NCBI GenBank assembly: GCA_033977485.1
Contig: CM066988.1
Coordinates: 28,810,501 to 28,874,500, forward strand
Length of the DNA: 64,000 nt
Direction of reading: 5' to 3'
From: Hydrangea macrophylla
Taxonomy: Eukaryota > Streptophyta > Magnoliopsida > Cornales > Hydrangeaceae
Shown: positions 1-11,800 of the stretch, in pieces
Layout of the letters: each line of letters opens with the position of its first letter
How positions within the stretch are numbered: position 1 is the first letter of the stretch
Program-made: the position numbers and the translations under genes
Notes under the pieces: model-generated
Told to the model about the DNA's origin: nothing
Databases searched by the model: none
Seen by the model: the letters and a program-made list of their open reading frames with translations, nothing else

Positions 1-1042
1 CTGATTGAAATGGTCCACGTACTCCCTTAGGGATTCTCCCTTTCGCTGATTGTCAGTAAGAAGTTGAGTATCTGGTTATGATCGATCGAGCAACCCCACA
101 AACTGGCTAATGAAGAGCTTGCTCAATGTCTTGAAGTCATCAACCATTCGGGGTTTTAGAGCGTGGAACCACTGTGCAGCTGGACCTTTAAGGGTATTAG
201 GGAAGGCTAGGCATAGTAGCTTGTTGACCGTGGTGACTAGCCATTTGGGCCTTATAAGTGCGGACATGATCCACCAGGCTCCCTGAACCGTCATAAGAGC
301 TGAGGTGTGGATATTTGAATTTTTGTGGGATAGGCAATGAGGTGATCCGAACTATGTAAGGCTACTCGGTCTCCATATTACTATGATCGTGGAGAGGCTT
401 GTGGCTCAGTTTTTCAATTTTCTGTTGCAAGTCCTTGATCTGGGCCTTTACATCTCGCCCGTTTCTCCTTTCCATATTCGAGCGGTACGTCGGGTCTGAT
501 GATGATGCTTCCTCCTCGAAGTGCGTCGCTGTCGAGGATAGAACCCGACTCCGACTTCAAGTAATCGTAAGCCTAAGATCTCCTTGGCTTTGGGCCAGAG
601 GGTCCTTGGTTGATTCCCGGGGCTTTGGCTCTGATCTATCCCTCCTGGTGGTGCATCACCTATTGGTGATGTCTCTGGTATCTTCCACTCGACGAGGATT
701 GGTCTGAGATTGCTGCCTGGTGCGCCTGGGCGCTCTGCTACGGTCGCCATCCCGGGGGTGTTCCCAATCCGATGGGGATACCGGCGCAGAATGGGTATGT
801 TTTCGGACTCTTGCAGGCTCCCGATCAGGGGCACTCTTCCCGGTCTGGTTCTCTTACTGAGGGCGCTTTTCCTGCAAGGCCAACAACGCTTCGATTTGTT
901 GCTGGGTTTGCCGTTGGCCTTCCAGAAGTTGCGCGAACGCCACTGTCATCTGATCGGAGGTCATGGAGGCGGCCTGTTGCTCGAGCTGCAAGTTCTCTTA
1001 ACCGACCGGAGCAGCATTTTTCTTACCCGTCTTCGGTGGCAT
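1..1042 (-). pseudogene. gag: Degenerate retrotransposon gag
   Basis: Gag would form the capsid of the retrotransposon particle. Translation starts at the ATG at 1042 on the minus strand, 40 bases inside the primer site, with a Lys/Pro-rich start (MPPKTGKKNAAPVG) followed at once by a stop. A Gln-rich coiled-coil-like segment follows near 880-1000. The conserved capsid core lies at 76-330 with LSSYDGSGSLVDH, LAFPNTLKG, QWFHALKP and LFISQFVG, the standard gypsy gag signature. Several frameshifts and stops separate these blocks, so no Gag can be made. The same gag family is seen at 28936-30147. The C-terminal end is outside the window. Confidence 0.75.
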
Positions 1043-1080
1043 GTTGATCAATCAAGGAATTTGTTGGTAAAAAATTTATC

Positions 1081-1102
1081 GGTTCCCACAGATGGTGTCA
1101 AA
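1081..1102 (-). other. Primer-binding site of the minus-strand gypsy element
   Basis: On the minus strand this reads TTTGACACCATCTGTGGG and lies directly inside the LTR end at 1104. It resembles the TTGGCGCC(G/A)TCTGTGGG primer sites of other plant gypsy elements, with two or three changes. I infer its role from position and resemblance; the priming tRNA was not checked. Confidence 0.6.
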
Positions 1103-1103
1103 C

Positions 1104-1718
1104 TGATGATGCCAAAAATTGGTAAGAGAGATTCAGAGAGTGATATGGAGACGCAGTCAGTTGTATGTGGTTCGGCCCCGTTAATGATGTGACCTACATC
1201 CACGGGTGCGTCTGAGCGCTTTACTAACAGATCACCGGTGGGCCTGGTGAGCCAACAGTTTGGGCGGTACTACCAGTAAAACCGGCCGGGTATATGCGTA
1301 TGAATCAGTATAAACTGCTATTCTCTAGGCTAAGAATGTGATCCCCTGTAAAGAGGGTAGGTGGTCTCTTTTATAGATGTAAGAGTCCACCTATACATGG
1401 TATGTATGCAGATTTGGAAGCCTAATCTGATTGCAATTAATCTACACAATTTTAGTGGAGTTTCCTAAGTAGTTTAGGAAACTGTTTACCCTTCCTAATC
1501 GACTTCTGGCCAGATAAGGAAACTGCTAAGCAGCTTGATTGTCAAACTGCACCTTGTGGAGAGCTGCTGCGCTGCACGCCTGAGCTGTGTGAATACCTCG
1601 AGCGGTAACAGTCGATGAACTCGGGATTGGTGGGCCACAAGTGCCCATTCCGAATAGCCTGGGTCCTTAGCTACTGATATGGCAGTTTGACTTTAGCAGA
1701 ATATTTCTGGACGTATCA
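1104..1718 (-). repeat. LTR (5' LTR on the minus strand)
   Basis: This 615-bp LTR begins TGATGATGCC and ends ACGTATCA on the plus strand. It aligns over its length with the LTRs at 27190-27784 and 30210-30821, sharing blocks such as GTTGTATGTGGTTCGGCC and TTTTATAGATG. The sequence after it, 1719-1817, is AT-rich and shows nothing recognisable. Confidence 0.8.
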
Positions 1719-1817
1719 TCTCTTGTTCTTCACACACACTCATAATTAGAGATTGTTTTTCACTTTGATTTTCTATTTTGTTTTCATTCTTCTATTTAAT
1801 TTAGATCCATGCATACA

Positions 1818-2748
1818 TGATTATATGTATGTATCTATTTTGAATTCTATGATGGTTTAGAAGTATGATCTATGAGAGGGAGGATTCCCATGTTCATACC
1901 CATCTCTTGATTATTTCTATTACCTAGAATTCCTATTGAAATTCATCTTCAATAGGATATTTGTAAGTCCCTTTGATCCATGATCTACAGTTCTTCATAG
2001 AACTTGAGGGCTAAATTGATTGGAAATCATGATAGTTAAGTAGATCTGTGAATTTGATCTCTCTAATAAGCTTCATTCAACACCTAAGATGTTTTCCTCA
2101 TACTTTAAAATGAACTAGATAAAATTCAACAACACAGATTGGTTTTTTCCATGAGATTTGGTCCATCAAAACCCATAGTTTGATGGATTTCAAAATTTCT
2201 GGGTAAACTTTGATGAATTAGCATTCATCCGGTCCATTTTGAGAACTTCTAGGATCCATATACTATTTTTAGAAATTGTTGAGAAATCGGTTGACAGATT
2301 TGAACATAGTCACTTTGTGATTGAATTTCAGAAAATCTATAATAGTTATCAATGTTCCGCTTTTTGGGGATGATTCCTAACTCATATAACTATATGCCGA
2401 TGTAAAATCGTGAGCATACGATTGAGTTAAGATCGTTTTCTAAGCGTTTGAAGTTGATACAACTATTCTAGAATTTTCTAAGTTTAAATGCAATTATGAT
2501 TATGTATACAAAATGGTCATACCTTGATCACTCAACAAGAATTGACGAATAAAATTTGGTTTAGAAATCATCTAGGATAATTGGATGAGAGATCAAAAGC
2601 TTAGAATAACTTGATTAACATGATTCATGAACTTCTATTGTGTTGTGCATTCGTTTGTCAAATGATATCAAACTTCGAGAATAATAGAGTCTATCTAAAA
2701 TACTTTTTTCAGAAACCTTAAGATCATGACATGTCCATGGAATTATTT
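1818..2748 (+). repeat. Family A 5' LTR, first part
   Basis: This AT-rich stretch matches 19938-20868 almost base for base, for example around GAATTCTATGATGGTTT and CACCTAAGATGTTTTCCTC. It stops at 2748 where Tekay-1 begins, and continues at 15701. No gene is present. Confidence 0.8.
2744..2748 (+). repeat. Target site duplication TATTT, left copy
   Basis: TATTT stands directly before the TG start of the Tekay-1 LTR and is repeated directly after its CA end at 15696-15700. The empty site at about 20865 in the right family A LTR has a single run there, confirming the insertion. Confidence 0.85.
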
Positions 2749-3170
2749 TGTAACACTTGTAATTTTTCTTTCATTAATAATATCAGCTTTTTTCGAATTT
2801 CTGTATTGGACTGGCTATATTGTTATATTTTTATTTTAATTATGTGACAGTATGGATGTGTTGTAGTATTACCATATAGACTGTAGTAATTATACCAACT
2901 CGACCATAATAAGATTTAACTTAGTCCGTACTCGGACCCGGACATTAGAAATAATATCCGGTTGTACGTAAATCGAGACTGACATGTATACCGAGGAACT
3001 TATGCACGTAAAGTGGCACATAACCCGAGGTGGGCCCCACATGGCCGGCCACATGGCAGCCCCATGTGCCACTCCTTACACTTGTCATCTCCTCCCATGA
3101 CATTTGTCCACATATTGGACATGTGTCTTTGCATGAACTCATGCAATTGACACCTAGCCATGCTAATCTC

Positions 3171-3381
3171 CTATATATCATGCACATACACACAATTGAG
3201 ACACTTTTGTCTCTACAATCTGCATATAATTGATAGGGAGAGAGAGCTAGAGAGAGAGAGAGCTAGAGTTATAGCTCCATGGAAGAATAGAAGAAAGACG
3301 AAGTCCATCCTTGAAGTTTGAAGATTCAAGCTTCACTAAGCTTCAACCAATATCAAGCTTAAATTTCAAGCTTTAGTGAGT
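3171..3381 (+). promoter_or_regulatory. Tekay-1 LTR core promoter, leader and splice-donor-like site
   Basis: CTATATATCA at 3171-3180 is a TATA box preceding a leader rich in GAGAGAGCTAGAG. A GTGAGT donor-like motif follows at 3376-3381, about 205 nt downstream, and another GTGAGT lies at 3387. The 3' LTR has the same order with its TATA at 12577. The transcription start and any use of the donor are inferred. Confidence 0.55.
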
Positions 3382-3483
3382 AAATTGTGAGTAATCTAAC
3401 TCAATTTAGAACAAATATAGTATATATTAATATTTAGTAGAAGTTTGATGTTGTGTTGAAGTTTTCATAACATGCAAGACAAA

Positions 3484-4450
3484 TCCATAAATCTGAGAAA
3501 CTGAAACTTTTAGCAGAACATAGTTTAGTAAAATGAATGTTTTGTGCAGTTAAAAATTCCAAATTAAGCTAGGCTTTTTTGTGGTAAAAGATAACTCATA
3601 TATCTACAAATAACTCTTCTATAGTTTAGTCTAGAAATCAATGCTTCATGGGTGAAATGCATGTACAATGCATTTTTATAAACCTGGGTAAACAGAAACG
3701 TCTACCAGAATGTAGTTTAGTAAAATGAATGTTTTGAGGAGCTAAAAAATCAAAATTATACTAGGGTTTTTTGTGGTTAAAGCTAACACATTTATCTATA
3801 AATAACTCTTTTATAGCTCAATCTAGAAATCATTCCTTCATGGGTGAAATGCATGTACAACGCAGTGTTATAAATATGAGAAACTTAAACTTTCAGCAGA
3901 AGATAGTTTAGTAAAATGAATGTTTTATGCAGTTCAAAAATCCGAATTAGGCTAGGTTTTTTTGTGGTAAAATCTAAATCATATATCTACATATAACTCT
4001 TCTATAGCTCAGTCTAGAAATCACTCCTTCATGGGTGAAATACATGTACAACGCAGTATTATAAACCTGGAAAAATAAAAACATCCAGCGGAATGTAGTT
4101 TAGTAAAATGAATGTTTTGAGGAGCTCAAAAATCGTAAATAAGCTAGGTTTTTTTTATGGTAAAAGCTAACTCATTTATCTATAAAGTACACTTCTATAG
4201 CTCAGTCTAAAACCATTCCTTCATGGGTAAAATGCATGTACAACGTAGTGTTATAAATCTGAGAACCTGAAACTTTCAGCAGAGCATAGTTTAGTAAAAT
4301 GAATGCTTTGTGCAGCTCAAAAATGAGAATTATGCTAGGTTTTTTTGTAGAGAAAGCTAACGCATTTATCTACAAATAACCCGTCTATATCTCAGTCTAA
4401 AAACCCCTCCTTCATAGGTAAAATTCACGTACAATGCAGTACTATAAATC
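3484..4450 (+). repeat. Tandem repeat of about 190 bp, five units, in the LTR
   Basis: Units begin with ATAAATCTGAGAAAC or ATAAACCTGGG near 3484, 3676, 3868, 4058 and 4250, with a diverged partial at 4441. Each holds AGTTTAGTAAAATGAATG and TCCTTCATGGGTGAAATGC. The 3' LTR carries the same array at 12889-13850. Confidence 0.85.
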
Positions 4451-5219
4451 TAGGACAGAACAGTCCGAGATATAAGAAATGTCTTGTAAAATATATAGTT
4501 TGAGTAGCTCAATAATGTAATTGAAGCTGGATTTCTTTTGTACATGAAGAAATTCCTATTATCTACAATGTTTTAGTTTTGAGCTTGATCTACAAAGCAA
4601 TTTATCATGTCCAAATAAATCATGTTAATTCAGTCAACACCGTGAAAATGTATCCTGGCAGATTGTGTAGCTCTTTGTACGATGTTTTGTTATGCATGGT
4701 GTTGATTGTTGATGCTAGTTTTTCAGTACCTGTGTTATTATGAAAATCTTGTGCTATGGTAGTGCTATCGCATTGATGAGTATGTTAAGGGTTTCATCTA
4801 TTTGTTTATTAGTATTAAATCCATGATAATAAATCCATGAGCTATGTGAATATAGTTTAATGACCGTTGGAAAGTTCATACCCAACTATAAGTATATTGA
4901 ATGGCACAATTATTGCATTGGCAAGTGATTGGGAAAGTTTCCATCGTAAGTATATTGAGAGGAAAATAGAATGTCGAACGTAAAGCGAAATACTGATGGT
5001 TATAAATGGATGATATTAATGAATTAAACTACGAAATGTACGAACGTGAAAAATAACGATAAAACCTTCAATAATAGATTTAATGCAAATAGGGGACATT
5101 GGGCATCGCTTCTAGTCGTGTGACTACCGGTCAAAGTTGATTCGTGAACTTTCGTGTCGTGTTTGGATATTTCTTGCAAAATTGGTCTTTCGGTAATTCC
5201 ATGGTGTCGATCGGAGAGT

Positions 5220-5420
5220 TATGTTTTGTGTTCTTGATCTGAGGATCGGCATGACGTGTTCGGTCAAGTGCGGATGACCTGATGGTCGTCGGAACGTGTT
5301 CGATCAAGTGGTTGATTATTTTTCTGCACCCTTGGTCTGAGGATCGGCATGACGTGCTCGGTAATGTGCGGGCGACCTGAGGATCGACATGACGTGTTCG
5401 ACCAAGAGATTGTTAATATC
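5220..5420 (+). repeat. Array of TGACGTG motifs
   Basis: The phrase GAGGATCGGCATGACGTGTT recurs with small changes: three TGACGTG copies and one GGAACGTG copy. TGACGTG is a core bound by many plant bZIP factors. The 3' LTR has six units at 14640-14900. Function is inferred from the motif alone. Confidence 0.6.
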
Positions 5421-6206
5421 CCGCACACTTATTCCATTTGGACAATAGTTTGAATGCCATTTGGGCGACAGTTGACTATTCATTGTTGAGTGTTGTTCTT
5501 TCTTGACCAGTAAATGCGTTTGGAGTTAAGTCTTCTTTCAGTCCATGTCATTGGTCAGTTCCGTTCTGGGTTAAGTTTCAAAGGGAATGATTGGGTTTAA
5601 ATAAGACATGGTTTAAAGAATAAGAAAAGACGAACAAGACATAGTATCGAGAATAATAAATGATGAACGAGATATGGTTTGGAGAAATAAGAAGAGATGA
5701 AGAATAACTTACCTTAAGTGGTGGTAACCTTAAGGGGGACCCTCACTTAGCTTAACCGCTAACGGCTTTTCATGCCACTGGACCTTCCACGTCCAGCCTT
5801 TGCAGGTCCAGACGGAGCCGATTGCTATCAAGATGCTGACTTTACTACTGAAGACTATGCTGGTGAAGATTACTACGTGGAAGGCTACGGTTTCGCCAGT
5901 TGAAGACTTTAGAGCTTTTCTTTGGTTATAGTTCTGTTATTATTATGTTAGTGATGTAATAGTTTAGCTGGTCTTGTAATATGTATCTTTTGTATATCTT
6001 TTTGGCCTGTAATATACTACTGATGTAAGACTTGGATGTTTTAAATTTTTGATTCCGCTGAACTTAGTCACTTTCCCATATCACATTATTGTTATTAGTA
6101 TGTTTGGACAATCAGGTGACATTCACAACCAGTCACGTGTCCACGAACCCATAAAGGAAATTTATTTTTCCCTATTTTTGGTACTTCGGGGTGTGACAGG
6201 GATTTT

Positions 6207-6219
6207 TGGTATCAGAGCC
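6207..6219 (+). other. Primer-binding site of Tekay-1
   Basis: TGGTATCAGAGCC lies eight bases after the LTR end. It is the standard plant retrotransposon site complementary to the 3' end of initiator methionine tRNA. Confidence 0.92.
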
Positions 6220-6318
6220 TTAAGTTTCGACACGCTTACTATTGTCCTACACCTTAAGTTATGTGCATAAGATTTACCTCGTATTAGTACTGACACTAAG
6301 TTAGTTCCTCTTGTAGGA

Positions 6319-7324
6319 CTATGGAGCCGATCTTTGTTCACGATGATTTCGGAGGGCACTAGATTCTCGACGGTCGTATCCAGCCTATCGACCCTGTACT
6401 ACATCGATAGCGGATCTGCCAGAGGGCGAGGCACATTTTAGAGGAGGACATGCGGAGAACCATGCATATTGATGCACTGTAGTATCCAGATCGAGTTCAG
6501 CTTGAGTCGATTCATGCTTCAGAGACTACCATACTTATCCACCAGGAGCTTATCAGTATGGCTCAGGATGAGGCACTATACGACGATATGTCATGGCCGC
6601 ACCAGTACCACCATTCTCACCCGAGCCCATACCAGAGCCAGATGCAGATTCAGACCCCATGGATACAGATAGCGATGACGACAGAGCGAGTAGAGAGGAT
6701 TCTGTAGGCGGTAGCCAGACAGAAGATGACCCATCTGACGGTGACGACACAGATGATGACGATGACCTAATGATTGAGGATGACCCGGCGAGTAGCGACG
6801 ACGAGCCGAGCGAGGAGGCCGATCCAGTAGAGGATGCTCAGGGACCAGAGGATGATGTATACGATCATCCAGTACTGCCTGTTGATGAGGACGTGATAGT
6901 ACCGATACCCGAGCAGGACCACGAGGCAGATCCAGCTGATGTTGAGGAGGACACGGAGGAGGAGGAGTTCTTAAAGGACCCCGCAGACGATCCAGTTATA
7001 GAGCTAATTCAGGACGATCCCAACGCACAGCCTGACCTACACGATGACGTGGATCTAGATGATGTCGTTGAGCCTGACGATTTAGTTATCGAGTTGGTCG
7101 ATATGCCACCAGAGGTTGTAGAGCTAGATGATGAGGATAACATCGACTTCGATGGAGTTGGCGGAGATGGCATAGCACCAGGATGGATATTACCAGATGG
7201 TGGACCAGATAAGTTTGACCAATGGCTAGATTTTATGCCAGTGGAGGTAGTTACCATTCCAGGGGACGAGATACCACCTACGGTTACCGACGATGAGGCA
7301 GACTTCTATGCCCTACCACGTTGA
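6319..7324 (+). pseudogene. ORF0: acidic extra ORF between primer site and gag
   Basis: An extra reading frame precedes gag. The first part (6319-6590) starts MEPIFVHDDFGGH and carries three stops. After a frameshift near 6590 a 243-codon open stretch (6593-7324) is extremely rich in Asp and Glu, with runs such as TDDDDDLMIEDDPASSDDE and DTEEEEFLKDP, and ends ALPR. Tekay-2 has a counterpart at 31471-32200 with FGGH near its start and an acidic C-terminal part, so the ORF is a shared family trait rather than a chance frame. I know of no enzymatic motif in it. From memory, an extra ORF before gag has been described in some rice gypsy elements; I could not check that. A role in RNA packaging, nuclear targeting or host interaction is possible but unproven. 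Confidence 0.65.
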
Positions 7325-7649
7325 TGTGATCTTCAGAGAGCTACTATTACTTCTATATAGTGATGTACATATTAGTTTTGTTTGGTGTCACTCGTATTAT
7401 AGATATTTCAGTTGTAAGCACTTTGTACATGTTCTTTTTGTAAGCACACCTAGGAGATGCTTAAACTCTTTTATAGTATGTACTGGCCTTGGGCGCAATA
7501 CTTTGATGTAAATCTTTTTGGTTTAATATAATGGTTTTAGTTATATCGCTTTATTCCATTGACATTTTGTAGTATATGCATGCATATTATATTTTAACTT
7601 TGGTACACGCCAAGACCACCTATAAAGACTCGGTATGGAATCAAAGGAT

Positions 7650-7680
7650 ATTAGCAGTAAAACTTGTGCGTTGTTTTCAG
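7650..7680 (+). other. 3' splice-site-like sequence directly before gag
   Basis: TTGTTTTCAG ends exactly where the gag ATG begins at 7681. The stretch 7325-7650 before it is AT-rich with no long ORF and holds GTAAGC donor-like sites at 7414 and 7440. It could be an intron acceptor; there is no direct proof. Confidence 0.35.
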
Positions 7681-8760
7681 ATGGCTGGTGGACTTAGGAG
7701 GAATGGCAATGGTCATAACGAGGAAGAACCAGAGATACCTAATGAGATAGACCCTACAGGACTACTTTCAGCCTTGGTCAGAAGGATTGAGAGGGCTTCA
7801 AACAATGTAGGAAACAACAACAACCACCCAGTGCCACCCCCAAGGCAGACAGGGGATAAGTTACTTGAACGTTTCCGCGCATTAAGACCGGAAAAGTTCA
7901 ATGGGATGATGGAACCATGGAAAGCGGAGCAATGGCTACGAGAGATGGATCTCATCTTTAAAGCCATGGATTGCAGTGAGGCCAAAAAACGCCGCCTAGC
8001 CATATTTCAGTTGACATATGCCGCTGCAGACTGGTGGGAAGCGGAAGAGGCTACTTTGGGAGAAAGAGCCATAAGGGAAATGACATGGACCGTGTTCAAG
8101 GAGCGGTTCCTAGCAAAGTATTTTCCATTAGTAGAACGAAATCTGAAGAAGAAAGAATTCATGGAATTGGTTCAAGGGAACAAGTCTGTTCAGAAGTATA
8201 CAACGCAATTCGAACGCTTGTCTCATTTTGCGCATCATATGGTGGACACACCTGAAAAGAAGAACGAACAATATCACCAAGGGTTATCTCTTTCACTATA
8301 AGAGACGACTGCAGTTTATGTGAGTCAATCCTTTGAACTTTGGTAGGGTTGGCTACACAGATGGAGAATATACAGAAACAGAGGCAGAAGTGGTTTACCA
8401 GTAGGTTTCCATCACAAAATGTCCAAGGATCAAGGCCATACATGCGTTATCAGAATAACAAGCGCACTTGGAATGGAGAAAGGATGTCGCAGCAGGCACG
8501 GAGGCAACCACAGTAAGCCAACACTGTAGCACCACAAGCACCAGTCCCTGTTGGACATCGAGGAGGTTATATCGCCCAAGGAAAAGGTCTAGGGAGTTGC
8601 TTCAACTGTGGCATACCCGGCCACCATGCCAAAGATTGCAGAACTTCCAAGAACCACGATCGTGGTGGAGTCATATTCTTTAATTGTGGAGAGAAAGGCC
8701 ACTGGAGCTGATAGTACAAGGCACCGCACCGAGGATACAATGGACCCAACGCTCAAGGGC
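7681..8760 (+). pseudogene. gag: Tekay-1 gag (capsid and nucleocapsid), broken
   Basis: Start chosen at ATG 7681 (MAGGLRRNGN). Residues 1-206 are open: a charged N-terminus, then the capsid core with LRPEKFNGMMEPWKAEQWL, YAAADWWEAEE and FKERFLAKYFP, typical of chromovirus Gag. A TAA at 8299-8301 ends it, and more stops and shifts follow. The nucleocapsid zinc knuckle CFNCGIPGHHAKDC is intact at 8598-8639; a second knuckle at about 8670-8700 has lost its first Cys and runs into stops. Gag would bind and package the genomic RNA. Family members usually continue without a break into pol, so this copy cannot work. Confidence 0.88.
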
Positions 8761-8819
8761 AAGCAGCTAAGACTCATCTGAATGCTGTTATTCCGAAAGC
8801 AGCAGGTTTTGACGCCGAA

Positions 8820-11800
8820 GCGCATCAGAATCTAGAAGGTACTCTCACTCTTTTCAGCAACAGAGTTAAAACGTCATTTAATACTCGAGCGTCGAATTTG
8901 TTTATTGCTAGTAGAGTCGTACAAGATTTGGGTTTAGTACCTCAAAACCTTACTGTTGCATTGAATGCCGTATCTCCGATGGGTACATCTGTTAAGTTGA
9001 ATAGGGTATGCAAAAACTGTCCCATCAACATAGAAGATAGAGACCTATTCGCAGATTTGGTGATCTTGTCAATGAAGGAGTTCGACGTCATCTTAGGAAT
9101 TGACTGGCTCACAAAGTACCATGCTATCTTGGATTGTACTAGTAAGTCAATTACCTTTACGATACCTGGAAGTCAACCCTTTTTCTTTTAGTGTAACCCA
9201 TTGAGTGATGGTTTTCTCACTACTTGCTTGGCTGCCATCGAGGGCACAAGCTCAGAGATCACGATCACAGAGATTCCGATAGTGCGAGAATTCGAGGACA
9301 TATTTAAAGATCTCTCAGGTTTACTGCCAAAGCAAGAGATAGACTTCTGCATAAAACTGACACTTGGAACTAGGCCTATCTCCAAGACCCCATACAGGAT
9401 GGCACTGTCGAAAATGCAAGAATTGAATAAGCAAGTATAGGAGTTAGAAGATTTGGGATTCGTGCGTCCTAGCACATCACCGTGGGGAGCACCGGTACTA
9501 TTTGTAAAGAAGAAAGATAGATCGCTTCGACTCTACATAGACTACAGGGAGTTAAATAAGGTAACCATCAAGAATAAGTACCCGCTGCCATGTATTGATG
9601 ACTTGTTCGATCAATTACAAGGAGCCACGACATTTTCAAAGATTGATTTGAGATCAGGATACCACCAGCTGTTAATTCGACCAGAAGATGTGTCAAAGAC
9701 AGCATTCCATTCTAGATATGGACATTACGAGTTTCTTATGATGCCATTCGGGTAAACCAATGCCCCAGTAGTGTTTATAGACTTGATGAATAGGGTATTT
9801 AGGCCTTACCTAGATCAAATTACTATCGTCTTTATAGATGATATATTGATATATTCCAAGACCAAGGAAGAACACGAAAAACATTTGCAGATTGCCTTAC
9901 AGACACTCAAGGACAACCAACTATATGCAAAGTTCAGTAAATGCGAGTTTTGGCTTGATGAAGTCAAGTTCTTAGGACATATCGTCTCTTAGAATGGGAT
10001 ATCAGTGGATTATTCAAAGATAGACGTAGTGCTAGATTGGAAAAGACCGAGTAATGCTTCTGAGATTAGAAGTTTTCTGGGTTTGGCTGGCTACTATAGG
10101 AGATTTGTAGAAAGATTCTTTAGAATCGCAGCCCCATTAACTGGTCTTACGAAGAAGGAGTCGAAGTTCGATTGGAAGGATCGACATGAACGTGTATTTC
10201 AAGAGCTGAAGGAGAGGTTAACTTTGGCACCCGTGTTAGCAATACCCAAGAGCGGTAAAAGATATACCATCTATAGTGACGCTTCACACCAAGGATTAGG
10301 GTGTGTACTTATGCAAGATGGGAAGGTGATAGCGTATGGATCGAGATAGTTAAAGCCACACGAGATGAGTTATCCAAGGCATGATCTAGAGTTAGCCACA
10401 ATTATGTTTGCACTTAAAACATGGAGACATTACCTCTATGGGGAGCAGTTTGATTTGTTTTTAGACCACAAGAGCTTGAAGTACTTGTTCTCTCAGAAGG
10501 AGCTAAATATGAGGCAGAGATGATGGATGGAGTTACTCAAGGATTATGATTTCACTCTACAGCATCATCCTGGAAAAGTAAACGTTGTTGCAGATGCTTT
10601 GAGTCATAAAACTCGCGAGATAGTTGCTAATCTCATGATTCGAGAATGGAAAGCATTGGAAACTATAGCAGAATTTGATCTCCAACCCACAGAGACAGAA
10701 AGAGGACACCATTTTGGATGTTTAGTAGCACAATCGACGCTTCTCAGTCGTATTTTGGAAGCCTAGCAGAAAGACGAAGAGTGGAAGAAGTGGTTTGCTA
10801 AAGTTTCGGCAAAGGAACCCGAGGAATGGAGCGTAGGCTCAGATGGAGGATTTCGATGTAGGAATCGACTATGTGTTCCTAATGTGGAGATTCTGAGGAA
10901 GGACATTCTGGATGAAGCACACAAGTCCTGTTTGACCATTCATCCTGGAGGTACAAAGATGTATAGAGACTTGAAGTAGAATTTCTGGTGGGAAGGCATG
11001 AAACGAGAAGTGGTAGAGTATGTTTCTAAGTCTCTTACTTGTCAACAAGTCAAAGCAGAACATCAGAAGCCATCAGGATTATTACAGCCATTACCGATTC
11101 CGCAATGGAAGTGGGAACACATTACCATGGATTTTGTGGTAGGTCTACCCCGATCTCAGCAGAGCCATGATTCTATTTGGGTGATTGTAGACCAACTCAC
11201 CAAGTTAGCTCACTTCATAGCATACAGTATGACATATTCTGTAGAGAATTTGAGTCAGATATACATACAACAGGTCGTATGATTGGATGGAGTACCCATC
11301 AACATAGTGTCTGATCGCGATTCTCGATTTACTACAAAATTTTGGGAAAGTATCCAGGCAGCTTTAGGAACTTCACTGAAAGTGAGTTCAGCATTTCGTC
11401 TTCAAACCTACAGGCAAACCGAGAGGACCAATCAAGTAAGGAAGACATGCTCAATGCTTGCGTGATTGACTTTGAGAGTTCATGGGAGATACATCTTCCA
11501 TTGATTGAGTTTGCCTACAACAATAGTTATCATTCAAGCATAGGCATGGCACCATTCGAGGCATTGTATGGAAGACCGTGTCGTTCGCCATTATGTTGGG
11601 CTGAAGTTGGAGATGGCAAGCTTCTAGGACCGGAGATGATTCGAGAGACTAATAAGAAGATAATTATTGTCAGAGAGAAGATGAAGGCAGCACAAGATCG
11701 ATATAAGAGCTATGCAGACAAACATCGCACGGATAAAGAGTGCAAGGTAGGAGAACATGTTTTACTCAGAGTATCACAAGTCCGAGGAGTAGTAAGGTTT

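Larger units (their letters stand above)
1..1718 (-). mobile_element. Left-truncated Ty3/gypsy retrotransposon, minus strand
   Basis: The element reads on the minus strand: LTR at 1104-1718, primer-binding site next to it, then a broken gag running off the left edge of the window. The LTR and gag closely resemble the element at 27190-30821, so both belong to one family. The gag type and the primer site suggest a non-chromovirus gypsy lineage, perhaps near Tat. Its pol region and other LTR lie outside the window, so I cannot say whether it was gag-only like its relative. Confidence 0.8.
2749..6198 (+). repeat. Tekay-1 5' LTR
   Basis: The LTR is 3450 bp, from TGTAACACTT to GGTGTGACA. Its layout is: about 420 bp before a TATA box at 3171, a GA-rich leader, five tandem repeats of about 190 bp (3484-4450), a spacer, an array of TGACGTG motifs (5220-5400), and a conserved end with CAGCCTTTGCAGGTCC. 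It is 92 bp shorter than the 3' LTR, mainly because the TGACGTG array has fewer units. Many point differences from the 3' LTR show an old insertion. Small ORFs inside it are chance. Confidence 0.93.

Noticed and set aside
2890..3233. Small frames repeated in both Tekay-1 LTRs (also 12351-12719)
   Set aside because: They are present only because the LTR is duplicated and span the promoter on both strands; no codon bias or domain.
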